Assembly: GCA_947359465.1 (NCBI GenBank)
Contig: OX375877.1
Location: forward strand, 50,304,744 to 50,368,743
DNA from: Metellina segmentata
Taxonomy: Eukaryota > Arthropoda > Arachnida > Araneae > Tetragnathidae
Direction: 5' to 3'
Length of the DNA stretch: 64,000 nucleotides
Part shown: one piece after another, positions 35,784-46,495 of the stretch
How the letters are laid out: each line of letters opens with the position of its first letter
Position numbering within the stretch: the stretch's first letter is position 1
Position numbers and translations under genes: made by a program
Notes under the pieces: generated by a model
Database searches by the model: none
Told to the model about the DNA's origin: nothing
What the model saw: only the letters and a program-made list of their open reading frames with translations

Positions 35784-37281
35784 CACTCTTGTCCATAAAT
35801 TAAGTAAAATTCAGAATCACACGGAAATCGAACTCTAAAGTAAAAATTCCACCGGTAGAATTATCGCACACATCTTCAAGAATAATATCCAAATTACAGG
35901 AAGCCATCAGATAACGTCACAATGGTGAGAGTGTAAAAGATGTGTATATAAGGAATGTTAGCAAAGAAGTAAAATTGTTCACAAGCGTTCTGTAAGCCGC
36001 TCAGTGCCACAACCGAATAGTTACGGCATAGAGGACGCATGTTAATGATTTTTTACGTGGCATAATTATCGGCCCCCTGGAATGTGGGTGCACTCAGACA
36101 GGAAGTTTCAGTGGAACTTGTAATGGCCCAAAGTGTCATATCTAGACTTTGGCAACGATTCCAAAATGATGGAAATGTCAGTAGACGTTAAAGTAGAGGT
36201 CTCTCTCTCCCCCCCCCGAGTAACAACGCCGAATTACGAACGGTATTTGGCAGTAACTGCAAAAAGAAGCAGACGGAGCACAGCATCCGACCTTTCTCGT
36301 AAGCTATCGTCAGCCACGGGTACGACAGATTCAAGGCAAACCGTTTACAGAAGGTTGGGACATGTTGGTCTTGATGCTCACAGGCCTGTCAGATGTGTTC
36401 CGCTCACGGCAACTCACTGTCGCCAGCGGTTACCCAGGAGAAGAGGACATACAATGTGGACATAGTCACAGTGGGCTTGTGTGATGTTTTCCGACGAGTC
36501 CAGGTTTAGCTTGCAGTCTGATTCACGGCGGACGTTCATATAGAGAACGCCAGGTACCCGCTACCACCAAGATAACATCATTCAACGACACCGTTAATGT
36601 GGTGCAAGTTTGCTCGTTTTGGGCAGAATTATACTGGGCTCCAGAACAGATCCACATGTTCAATTTGAACCATGAGTGGCCGTATTTATCGGGACATCAT
36701 TTTGGAACAACATGTACATATGTTTAGGGGTGCCATGGGCGCAGATTTTGTGTTTATGGATGACAACGGCCGTCCTGCAAACATTGTAAAAGAATGCCTT
36801 GAAACTGAGGATATCACCCGTATGGAATGGCCAGCATTCTCAACTGACTTGAATCCGGTACAGCATGTGTGGGACATGCTTGGCCGACGAGTTGCAGCCC
36901 GTCAACCACATCCTACATGTGTACAGGAACTTCGGAGAGCATTGCTTGCTGAGTGGAGTGATCTTCCCCAAGATCAGCTCGAGATTTTTATCCTCAGCAT
37001 TGCTAGGCGTTGTACGGACAGTATTTCATCGTCTGGGAGTCATACAATGTATAAACTATCATGCAAACCATTTCATGTTAAGTTCTTGTAAGGTCGATAT
37101 TTATTGTAATTGCTCCAGTGAGCAAAAATCGTAGTTTTTATGAATGGTATCATACATACACCATCTTTTTTGTTCTTTATCTTTTGTTTAAATAGTGGGC
37201 TTTATGAAAAAGCACGTTTGTTTTGTTTCTTAACCTTTATTTGCCGGAGCTCGCATTATCCTTAGTTTGTGGACATGAGTG
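35784..37281 (+). mobile_element. Tc1-like element, longer copy
   Basis: 1,498 bp between CACTCTTGTCCATAAATTAA and the inverted end CACTCATGTCCACAAACTAA, with TA at each side (35782-35783, 37282-37283). It has the same terminal family as 38561-39548. It contains a nearly full-length but broken transposase gene and sits inside the GGGAGACCG-type TIR element. Confidence 0.85.
36123..37091 (+). pseudogene. Tc1-like transposase, broken, with catalytic Glu replaced
   Basis: Segments in order: VISRLWQRFQND, VTTPNYERYLAVTAKRSRR, SRQTVYRRLGHVGLDAHRP, VMFSDESRFSLQSDSRRTFI (first Asp), FVFMDDNGRPANIV (second Asp), STDLNPVQHVWDMLGR. In the last, the usual PIEH is PVQH, so the third acidic residue is Gln. 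The C terminus is complete (SIARRCTDSISSSG). Stops and at least three frame changes separate the blocks. Both decay and the substitution rule out activity. Confidence 0.85.
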
Positions 37282-37902
37282 TAGAATTGTTTGTAAAACG
37301 TATGTGAAAGAGTGAGGTAGCCATCTTGTTTCAAAAGTCCTGGTGGGTAATGTTGGCATAAGAAAAAAAGTGGACATCGGCGGCGATAAATTTTTATCTT
37401 TCCATAATGGTGAACACACATGCTTTGGAGATGGCCAGAAGCTACTGACATAATCTGGAACAACAGTAAAACAAATCTTGCGAAAATTAAAGCCACCAAT
37501 CCTTGGACGATCGCCCAACTTTTTTGGTGGACATGAAGCGTTACGATTTTCATGGTCTTTTGTTTTATTTTCTTATTATTTATCCAAATATAAGTTTCAA
37601 AACGCATTTAATTTAATTACCTCACATTATTTCTTAGATCCTATCACAATGACATGCTATGCTAACTTACCCCAGGCGTTATGCCAACTGACCCGTATCA
37701 GGGATAATTTGGCACAGTTTGAACACTTTCGAAAACAATATTTAACGAGTAAACTACACTTTTTTTAGTGATGTTTTCTTCTTTAATTTGTCGCCAAGGA
37801 GTGCCACTATCAGCAGCGTTAGTTTTATTAGCTGAAAGTATTACTGAAAAAAATAATAATCAAAAACCAAACACTATACCATCTAGACCCGGTCTCCCTC
37901 TA

Positions 37903-38560
37903 CATACATATTTTAACTAGTAAAATATAAACCGAGCGTCACAAATTCCAGTTTTTCAAGTGTACGAGGGCCTCAGTTCTCATCAATCTATTATATACAC
38001 AATGATTGTAAAATAGGTGAAGACCTATCGCTTTATAAGAATGTAATTTTTTTGTACCAAACAAAAATTTAAATTTTAAATATTTTAAGTTAAACTTAAG
38101 TTATTTTTATCCTTTGCTATGTTCTAGTTTTCTTGTATTCTGTAAGTTCACTTTATTTTTGACTACATTTTCACTTTATTTTTGACTACATGTTCACTTT
38201 AATTTTGACTACATGCTCTATTGTAATATTGATTGAAACTAAAAAAAATAATTTTATCAGGAAAACACTCCCTAAAAACTTTTATTAACGATATTTACCA
38301 CAAGAAGACGCTGATTTTAAACCATTTGAATGGTGAGAACATTAATACCTGCTCATCTTGATCGTTCATAGATCCTAGTACATTAAATTGTTGAATATTT
38401 ATATACATTGAAGCTCAATCTCGCACTAGTGGATCCATACTTAGCATTAGCGCAAAATTTTCAAATTGCTTACATCTGTTGTCGTTATTCATAGTTCATA
38501 TCTTATTTCGATCAACTGAACATTAACAACAATATCCAAATAAATGGCATGTTATATCTA
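37903..38560. other. No gene seen
   Basis: AT-rich. A 25-bp unit (TTCACTTTATTTTTGACTAC) is repeated three times at 38149-38215. Confidence 0.6.
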
Positions 38561-39548
38561 CACTCATGTCCATAAATTAAGGATAATGCCAGCGCCGGCA
38601 AATAAAGTTCACAAACAACATGTACATGTTGCTCCAGAATGATGTCCCGATAAATTTGGTCTCATGGTTCCGATTTGAACATGCAGATCTGTTCTGGAGC
38701 CCAGTTTAATTCGGCCACAAACGAGCACCACAGTAACGGTGTCATTCAATGATGTTGTCTTGGTGGTAGCGGGTATCTGGCGTTCTCCATATGAACGTCT
38801 GCCGTGAATCAGACTTCAAGCTAAACCTGGACTCGTCGGAAAACATCACACAAGCCCACTGTGACTATGTCCACATCGCATGTTCTCTACTCCAGGCTAA
38901 CCGCTGGCGACAGTGAGTTGCCGTGAGCGGAACACATCTGACAGGCCTGCGAGTATACAGACCAACATGTCCCAAACGTCTGTAAACGGTTTGCCTTGAA
39001 ACTGTCGTACCCGTGGCTGAAGATAGCTGATGAGAAAGGTAGGACGCTGTGCTTCGTCTGCTTCTTTTTGTAGTTACTGCCAAATACCGGTCGTCATTCG
39101 GCGTTGTAACTCGGGGGAGACCTGTACTGTAAATTCTAATGATATTTCCAACAATTTGGAATCGTTGACAAACCCTAGAGATAACACTTTGGGCGATTCC
39201 AAGTTCCACTGAAACTTCCGTCTGAGTACGCCCATATTATATTTTACTGATAATTTTACCACTTACAAAATCATCGACATGCGTCCTCTGTGCCATAACT
39301 ATTCGGTTGTGGTAATGAGCGGCTTACAGAACGCTTGAGAACAATTTTACTTATTTGCTACCATTCCTTATATACACCTCTCTTACACTCTCGTCATTGT
39401 GACGTACTATCTGCGTTATCTGATGGCTTCCTGTAATATGGATATTATTCCTGAAGATGTGTGCGATAATTCTACAGGTGAAATTTTTATATATTAGAGT
39501 TCGATTTCCGTGTGATTCTGAATTATCCTTTATTTATGGACGTGAGTG
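38561..39548 (-). mobile_element. Tc1-like element, internally deleted sister copy
   Basis: 988 bp, with termini CACTCATGTCCATAAATTAA and, inverted, CACTCACGTCCATAAATAAA and TA on both sides (38559-38560, 39549-39550). Collinear with 35784-37281 but opposite in strand. The segment from just after the first block of the C-terminal half to the element's 3' end has been lost: ACATGTACATGTTG is joined directly to the TTTATTTGCCGG segment that precedes the 3' terminus. Confidence 0.9.
38865..39209 (-). pseudogene. Tc1-like transposase, N-terminal half
   Basis: A 114-codon frame begins MELGIAQSVISRVCQRFQIV and includes AVTTKRSRRSTASYLSHQLS and SRQTVYRRLGHVGL. It is the DNA-binding half only. A stop at the MWT junction is followed by VMFSDESRFSL (first Asp) in the same reading direction. 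Second Asp and Glu are missing through the internal deletion. Confidence 0.85.
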
Positions 39549-40468
39549 TATTACTATTTTATAAAAACGCGCGATTAGGCCTAAAGATACATAAATATTC
39601 GATTTGTTAAGTTTCCTCCCAATTCCTTGATCAAAGGGACGTTACGTTTTCAATGATAAGCTTATTTTACACCTCATTATGTCTTTTCTACGCTGATTTT
39701 TATCTTCCAAATTTCTCATTGTTTTCTGCAATCCGACTGCTGAAGAACTTCCTCAGAGTGGCGAGCTCGTCATTCCAGTTCCGGAAATACCATGCTATTA
39801 CTTGGATCAAATCATTCATATTCAAACTAAGTGGCAAAATTGGCGACATGAATCCATCCCGTTTTAAATTGCTTATATCCTTTGTTACTATTCAACAATA
39901 AACAGATAACGTCTATTCCTGTGCAACATACTACAGTGAAATACAGTACATAGAAAGGTTCTTATACACCCACACAGCTGTCGACCACAGATAGCTACAG
40001 TTGCGAGTGATATACAGTTTAGTGACTGTGCGCTAGAAGATGAGATCGCGGACAGCTCCCCTTGCGGTAAAAAACATAAACTAGCACTCCAATCTCCGAA
40101 ATCATTACAGACATAAAAAGTTCATCAACAAAATAGTAGACCGTCAACGATTTAATGATGATATTCTGTGTACATAAATAGGAGGAATGTAATGTAAAGC
40201 GTGAAATGCTAATTTGCCGATATTCGATTCTCGTCACTGCAACTACTCTATGCTCGTCATAAAACAGCAAATTGTAAGAAATATGTATGGCACCTGCTAA
40301 ACCTTGCATTTGTGAGTTATTCATGGCATACGCAGTTAATGACGAATGAAAAATGATAAATATTCATTTCACAAATACGCAGATCAGAAATTAATAAGAA
40401 CATATGAGAAAAATCCACGTTTTACTGCTTGATGAGCTGAGAGCACACATCTGTATACACATTTATAT

Positions 40469-42439
40469 TAGGGTGGGCCGAAAAACACTTTTTTCAATAA
40501 ACACGGTGTAAAATATTTTTTTGATTGGATAATATTTTCTGCCCCTGCATCGCACTTGGATTTTGTAAATTTGAGTAAAAATTGACAATTTTTACTCGGC
40601 ATAGGAAATATAATTATATTTCAATATTGCTATTCTTGTAGTGCGGAAGAGGTGCCCACTGGGTTCAGTATGAAAGGTGTAAACTATTTTTCGATCGAAT
40701 AATATCTTCTGTTCCCGCATCGCAATTGAAATTTTGTTTTTTTGAAGAAAAGTGCACTTTTTTTTTGGCTTTTCATGCTGCTTGTATCTGACAGGAAGTG
40801 AAAGGAGGGAAGGGCGGGTTCAAAGTTCACAAACCATCGACATCGATCCATTTAATCTCTCTTACTGATCGTAAGTACACTGAATTAACTAACTCCGTTC
40901 GTATCTAAATCATCACAAATGCGACTAGGCCATCCTTCAACTGCTGTGGTTGCCGACAGGTTTGGAGTCACGGACCGGGCTGTGGCTACAATTGCTTCAA
41001 GTGTTCTTCACGATATCGGACTCATAACTAGCAACAACTCAGATTTAGTGGTTGTCAAAAACAAGCTGTGAAGAGAAAAGGCTAAAGTTTGAAAGAATTT
41101 AAAATTTCAAGTTTTAAAGCGAAGCTCAGGAATTACCGTTGAAGGGGTTGTATTTCGATGGTCGTAAAGATACTACATTGATAGAGAAGATAGTAGATAC
41201 TAAAAGATACACGAGAAAAGCAAAAGAGGAACATTTATCTCTTATTGAAGAATCGGCTTCACGTTATATTACTCATTTGAGTCCATCATTTGGCACCGCA
41301 AAACAGATTTCCGCGACTATTATCGAATATTTTGAAGGGATCACAAAAGATCTTTCACACCTTCTGGCAATTGGCTGCGACTACACATCTGTTAATATCG
41401 GATGGAAATTCGGTGTAATTCGGTGTTTGGAATTGAAACTTGGTAAATTTCTGCAGCGGGTTAAATGTCTCCTGCATTTCAATGAACTAACTCTGAGGCA
41501 TCTGTCTGAAACGTTGGATGCGCCAACAAATGGTCCAAAATCATATTTTGGTAATATTGGGAAGGCGCTCCTTACATATGTAACTTCGCCAGTGACAACT
41601 TTCGAAATTATTGACGGCGAGTTCCCAACAACTGATAGACGTGACTTAAGCAACGATCAAATGTACTTACTAGAAATATTTCAAGCGGTGCGATTGGGTA
41701 ATAGTTCTGATGAACTGACTAGACACAGTCCTGGTCCATTATCACATTCACGCTGGCTGATAACAACGAACAGAGTTCTAAGACTATATGTTAGTTCTGC
41801 AGATCCTTCTTTGAAGTTGAAACAAATCGCTGAGTTTGTTATGAAAGTTTACACTCCAAACTGGTTTAATATAAAGTCTAAACAGTCTCTGAAAGATGGA
41901 GCTAAGCATGTGTGGAATACTATTTCTAGATCTAGGTATTTATCTCAAGACCTCAAGAACGTCGTTGATGGAGAGATGTGTCGAAAATCGTTCTTTGCTC
42001 ATCCTGAGAATATCTTGCTGTGTATGTTGAAGGATGAAAAGACCGTACATCAGAGAACTTGCTGCACGACGTATAATTAAGTCTAGAGAGTCATCTTTAA
42101 ATGTAAAGTCAGTACATGTATTTGAACCACCAAAACGAAATTTTGAAGCTGCTGACTATGCGGAATTGATTGACTGGTCATCAATTACTATTACTTCTCC
42201 ACCAATCCTCCGTGATATATCCACTGCCGTATTTAGTTCCATTGTGAGTAATAAGAAAAATCCAGAATGGGACTTAGTTCACTTCCCATGTCACACACAG
42301 GCAGTTGAACGGTGTGCCAAGTTAGTGACAAAAGTATCCGCTAAGGTTTGTGGGTCTCGAAGTAGAGACGGGTTCATTAGATCCACATTCATTAGAATAG
42401 CGAATTCGAAAGATAAAAAGTATTTTTCGACCCACCCTA
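40469..42439 (+). mobile_element. DNA transposon, TAGGGTGG termini, hAT-like 8-bp target duplication
   Basis: Left terminus TAGGGTGGGCCGAAAAACAC; right terminus, inverted, TAGGGTGGGTCGAAAAATAC. Flanks are ATTTATAT (40461-40468) and ATTTGTAT (42440-42447), 7 of 8 matching. Terminus and 8-bp duplication point to a hAT-like group, but the encoded protein does not show the hAT dimerisation motif that I would recognise, so superfamily assignment is left open. It is inserted in the loop of a palindrome. Confidence 0.75.
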
Positions 42440-42465
42440 ATTTGTATATGGTAGAGGTACTTTGA
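40919..42465 (+). pseudogene. Transposon-encoded protein, frameshifted
   Basis: The N-terminal part, MRLGHPSTAVVADRFGVTDR, ends at a stop near 41068. The main frame (about 41139-42080) includes GLYFDGRKDTTLIEK, LLAIGCDYTSVNIGWKFG, LLHFNELTLRHL and PGPLSHSRWLITTNRVLRLY. A +1 shift in 42034-42080 leads into a C-terminal frame with FPCHTQAVERCAKLVTK and SRDGFIRS. The layout resembles a family of uncharacterised transposon proteins common in arthropod genomes. At least one stop and one frameshift disable it. The last codons read through the right terminus. Confidence 0.75.
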
Positions 42466-42785
42466 TTGCACATTCAGCAGCATTTCAGGTTCTTGCTGAT
42501 ACAGACTTTCGCAATACGAATATCGACAAATTAGCGTTTCAAGCTTTCTATTCAATCTGTTCAAGTGCACAGATTGTTATTCTGTGCTAAATTGATGATG
42601 CTTTACAACTTCGTAAATTACTTTTTGTGTAAAGATTACGTAGTTTTCGAGATAGAATCACTAGGGGAAGTGCAAGCGGTCTCCTCAAGTGTTGTGCATG
42701 TCACTAAACTATATAACTCTTCAATAACTGTAGCTACCTGCGTTCAACAGTACTTGTGTGCATAAGGATTTCACTGTGCGCTCTG

Positions 42786-43411
42786 TATTTAGATTTAGCC
42801 ATAACCATTTTAAGTTGTGTGTCAGATGACTCATCGTCCCTGAAATAGTTAAAATCTGAACTTGTATTTCTGAAAATAATATTTTTAAGATATCATTCAT
42901 GGAGCGCTTTTTCTAAAATTACAAAAATAGCGATATTATTATTCAGGGAAATTAATCATAGACTGATGAATGAGTTGTTTGCTATATTTTATTTATACTT
43001 TCAAGAAATTTTCTCTGTACATTTCCTTCGTTCGATCCTTTTATAACTCGTTCGCCACAACTAAAAAAATGCCCGAGTCATCTTAGGAAATGAGTTATCG
43101 CTCTTGAAGGAATTATATGGATGGTACATTTCTGAAAAATGCACCAAAGCTAATTACTCATAACTGTCGTTTACAGGGAGAATTCATGCTAGAAAATCAT
43201 TCTAGTCTAATCAGAATACTAGGAAAACGAAGGCAATGGAAGAGAGCTTGTCGTGTGGAAATGGCAGTTCGGAATAAGGCAAAATTTGGTTGCTGGAATC
43301 AAAGCTCATCGATCCTTTTATGCTACACGAAAGCTAATTATACCATGTCGAATATTATCTGAGCAGTTAAAGCATATTTATTTCATGGAACTACATAGCT
43401 AAAAATAATAT
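42786..43411. other. No gene seen
   Basis: AT-rich with an 81-codon chance frame at 43117-43362. Confidence 0.45.
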
Positions 43412-43820
43412 ACTACTGTGATCAAAAAGTACGTAATGCTGTCATAAAACAAAGGGTATAAATATATTGGTCAAAATTTATTACATTTCCTTCAAAGTAA
43501 TCTCCTTCGACTTTGATGCAATTCTGCAAACATTTTTTTCCAATCCTCAGAACACGCCTTAAAGTCGTTTAATGAAACCCCTTCAGGGTTCGTATCGAAT
43601 TATTTTATTACATCAATGGACCGAAAACGGTGACCACGAAGAGGGAGTTTCACCCGTGGAAATAAGAAAAAGTCACACTGTGCCATATCAGGTGAATACG
43701 GAGCTTGTGGAGCCGTAATATTTTAATGCTTTGTCAAAAAATTACGAACAATAATGGCACTGTGAGAAAACGCATTACCGTGTTACAAAACTCATGAGTT
43801 ATCTTGCCACAATTTAGGTC
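43412..43820 (-). pseudogene. mariner-like transposase C-terminal fragment
   Basis: The minus strand carries, in shifting frames, PYSPDMAQCDFFLFPRVKLP (the conserved block that holds the last catalytic Asp), LNDFKACSEDWKKMF and a C-terminal VEGDYFEGN. A terminal-repeat-like CTGTGATCAAAAAGTACGTA follows at 43412-43435. Everything upstream of the catalytic block is missing; the fragment meets a Helitron-like element near 43820. Confidence 0.75.
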
Positions 43821-44777
43821 GTTTCGACGAATTATATAAGGTATGAGATTTGGCACACAGGTAGTCCAAAATTTTTGCTATTTTTGGGTCACGGTGAAAT
43901 TTTAAAATTCAATCTAGAAGATTTTTAAATGAATTTAATAGTTTTGTTCTCCAACGGGTTCTTCAAACGCGGAGTACTTTTTCTACCCACGTTAGTCTTA
44001 GAACCATTCCAAGTTATTTTCTACTTTTATAATTTCACAAGAGATTGTGGCGTCACGTAAACTTTAACTTTCTAAAAAAAAAGAACATATTGCATCTTTT
44101 GACCTTTGCGTTAAAAAAAAGAAACATTACATTTCCTGTCCCATTCCACTTCCGCTTCCATTCTCATTTTCAATGGGAGCAAGAAATAAAAAACATATTG
44201 ACTGGGATTGTTAAATTTTTTTCGTAAAATCGATAATTGTAGGTAATGGTACTGGAGCAACACAACGGGCTATTGACGTTGGTCCGGGATCAATCTCTTA
44301 AGGGAAAGATCAGAGGACTACACCTCGTAATTATGAACCACGGTCAGATGACGAAGCAACACCTGAGCTGACACCCCACTCTCCAAACTTCGACACCAAT
44401 ACAACTTGAGGACTTTCGGCCACGACAAAATTAAGGTGCACCAGCCGCCTCTACACCATACGCTTACAAACATCCATGCCCGGACCAGGATTCGAGCCAG
44501 GAACCTTCGGATCTAGAGGCTAACACCTTAACCACCATACCGGTTGGTCGGCTCGTAAAATCGGAATCGCTAAAGATAGATTAAAAATTTCAACGGATTT
44601 GAAATCTGCGGAAAATGTCACTTTAGATTGATACCTAAAAATATGATTTTCTTTTAATAAATAATTTTTAAATTGAAATTATCTTCAACGGATTTGAAAT
44701 CTGCGGAAAATTTTATACCATATTAATACTTTACACAACGGGCACGGGCAACGCCGGGCTAGCCACGCAGTGGCTAG
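43821..44777 (+). mobile_element. Helitron-like element, 5'-truncated, holding a SINE
   Basis: Parallel to the minus-strand copy at 51048-51801: shared GAGATTTGGCACACAGGTAG, TCGACGGATTTGAAATCTGC-like, and GCGGAAAATTTTATACC-like segments. The 3' end reads GGGCTAGCCACGCAGTGG and CTAG followed by T (44774-44778). The 5' end is missing, replaced by the mariner fragment. A SINE interrupts it at 44233-44552. A CAACGGATTTGAAATCTGCG segment is duplicated (44596, 44686). Confidence 0.6.
44233..44552 (-). repeat. Full-length SINE family A with target duplication
   Basis: The minus-strand copy runs from the tRNA-like head (CCGACCAACCGGTATGGTGG, GGTGTTAGCCTCTAGATC, GGCTCGAATCC) through the full body. 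TCGTAAAATCG flanks it on both sides (44222-44232, 44553-44563). The homologous Helitron copy at 51048-51801 has the same site without the SINE (CGATTCCGATTTTACGAA at 51138-51155), which fixes the insertion point. Confidence 0.9.
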
Positions 44778-45506
44778 TTAGTAATAATATAAAAGTCTGG
44801 TATTTGTGCTCGAATTCAAACATCACAACACGAATAACGTTTAGATTACAATAGTTCGTAGAATCTAATCACTTGTGGCTGATGATGACCACTTCCATTC
44901 CCAACGCAAAGTCAACACACTGGTTGAGCAAACTCTGTTGTCTCCTTTGCAGTTCCCCTTAACTCGTTCATGCCTCACTGAGCGCTGACCCCTGCAGGCG
45001 AGGGTGGCAAACAAATTTACGGTCCAACTGGCTCAACACAAAAGTTCCGGCCTTCCTTGCCAACCGAAACAAGCGGGTCCTGAAAGCAAGAAAATGTCCC
45101 CCGTAGTGGATCTCTTCTTTCTTCTGCAATCCTGAAGGCTTCTTTTATTATTCCAGACTCCGGCGAGAGTGTTAATTAATTATTCCTAACAAAGTCGATT
45201 CCCCAGGGAAATGCAATGACTGGCGAAGCATTAACAGAAGGCTAAGCAGAAATCGCGTTTCTTAAGATGAATAAGTGCGATGTAGTTTTTGTTTTTTTAC
45301 GCGAAATTGAGTCTTTGAAATCGGGTCAGTGGGAGGGAAGAAATGGCCTATTCATGCTCAGTTGAGCTGAATGAAGTTATGTTGCTCTTAATTAACGCGA
45401 AGACAGTATTTAAAGTAAGTGCTGACCCGTGCGTTTCAGTAGTGGGTACTTATGGGTGTTAAATTGGGTATGGGTACTGCTTATAAACGTGCGCGCTAAC
45501 TAGTAT
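44778..45506. other. No gene seen
   Basis: Slightly GC-richer than the surroundings, with no long open frame or known repeat. Confidence 0.45.
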
Positions 45507-46495
45507 CTAAACCCTACTAGTGGTTTTGAAGAGATATCTCGTCCATTAAGATCTGACCAATTTTGCTAATCACAAGATACCTCGTCATCAAGATATTGCT
45601 GAATTTTTGTCGATGACGAGATGCAGATTTGTTTTCTTCAAATGACGAGATATCTCGACCATCAATATCTGGTCAGTTTTGCTAAGGACGAGTTATACCG
45701 ACCATCAATATCTGGACGGTTTTGCTAAGGACGATATATCTCGAACATCAATCTTGCCAGTTTTGTTAAGGACGATATATCTCGAACATCAATCTTGCCA
45801 ACTTTGTTAAGGACGAGATATCTCGAACATCAATATCTGGCCAGTTTTGCTGATAATGAGATACCTCGAACATCAATATCTGGCCAGTTTTGCTGATAAT
45901 GAGATACCTCGAACATCAATATCTGTTCAGTTTTGCTAAGGACGAGTTATATCGACCATCAATATCTGAACGGTTTTGCTAAGGACGAGATATCTCGTAC
46001 ATCAATCTGGTCAGTTTTGCTAAGGACAAGATATCTCGTACATCAACCTGGTCAGTTTTGCTATGGACGAAATATCTCGACCATCAATATCTGGTCAGTT
46101 TTGCTAATGACGAGATATATCGACCATCAATTTCTAGTCAGTTTTGCTAATGACGAGATATCTCGACCATCAATTTCTGGTCAATTTTGTAAAGGACGAG
46201 ATACCTCGACCCTCAATATCTGGTCAGTTTTGCTAATGATGAGATATCTCGACCATCAATTTCTGGTCAGTTTTGTAAAGGACGAGATAACTCGATCATC
46301 AATATCTGGTCAGTTTTGCTAATGATGAGATATCTCGACCATCAATTTCGGGTCAGTTTTGTAAAGGAGGAGATACCTCGACCATCAATTTCTAGTCAGT
46401 TTTGTTAATGACGATATATCTCGACCATCAATATCTGGTCAGTTTTGTAAAGGACAAGATATCTCGACCATCAATATCTGGTCAGTTTTGCCGAG
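45507..46495. repeat. 43-bp satellite array with palindromic core
   Basis: About 22 units on the theme GACGAGATATCTCGACCATC, AATATCTGGTCAGTTTTGCT, AAG. The core GACGAGATATCTCGTC is a palindrome. The left edge (CTAAACCCTACTAGTGGTTT, then GAGATATCTCGTC) and the first ~140 bp correspond to the terminus and subterminal part of the MITE at 62838-63020. A translated frame at 45933-46322 is repeat-derived. Confidence 0.95.

Larger units (their letters stand above)
35475..37902. mobile_element. TIR element (GGGAGACCG type) carrying a nested Tc1
   Basis: The left end is TAGGGGAGACCGTGGTGAGT; the right end, inverted, is TAGAGGGAGACCGGGTCTAG. Subterminal sequence on both sides includes AGTTGGCATAA and GTAAGTTGGC (inverted on the right near 37660-37700, and again near 37340). 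Removing the nested Tc1 leaves about 930 bp without coding capacity. The superfamily is unassigned and no target duplication was recognised. Confidence 0.6.
39950..42785. repeat. Large imperfect palindrome opened by a transposon
   Basis: The left arm, about 39950-40295, and the right arm, about 42448-42780, are inverted copies. Shared landmarks (left/right inverted): CTTATACACCCACACAGC/CTTATGCACACAAGTAC, AGATAGCTACAGTT/AGGTAGCTACAGTT, TATACAGTTTAGTGAC/TATATAGTTTAGTGAC, GAAATGCTAATTTGCCGATA/GAAACGCTAATTTGTCGATA. The 1,971-bp transposon at 40469 lies between them; without it the structure would be a foldback of about 860 bp. Confidence 0.85.

Noticed and set aside
45933..46322. 129-codon repetitive frame
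   Set aside because: It is translation of the 43-bp satellite. The period shifts the frame, and units differ by indels.
45507..46495. CRISPR-like regular repeats
   Set aside because: The units are directly adjacent, with no unique spacers, and the genome is a eukaryotic one; this is a satellite.
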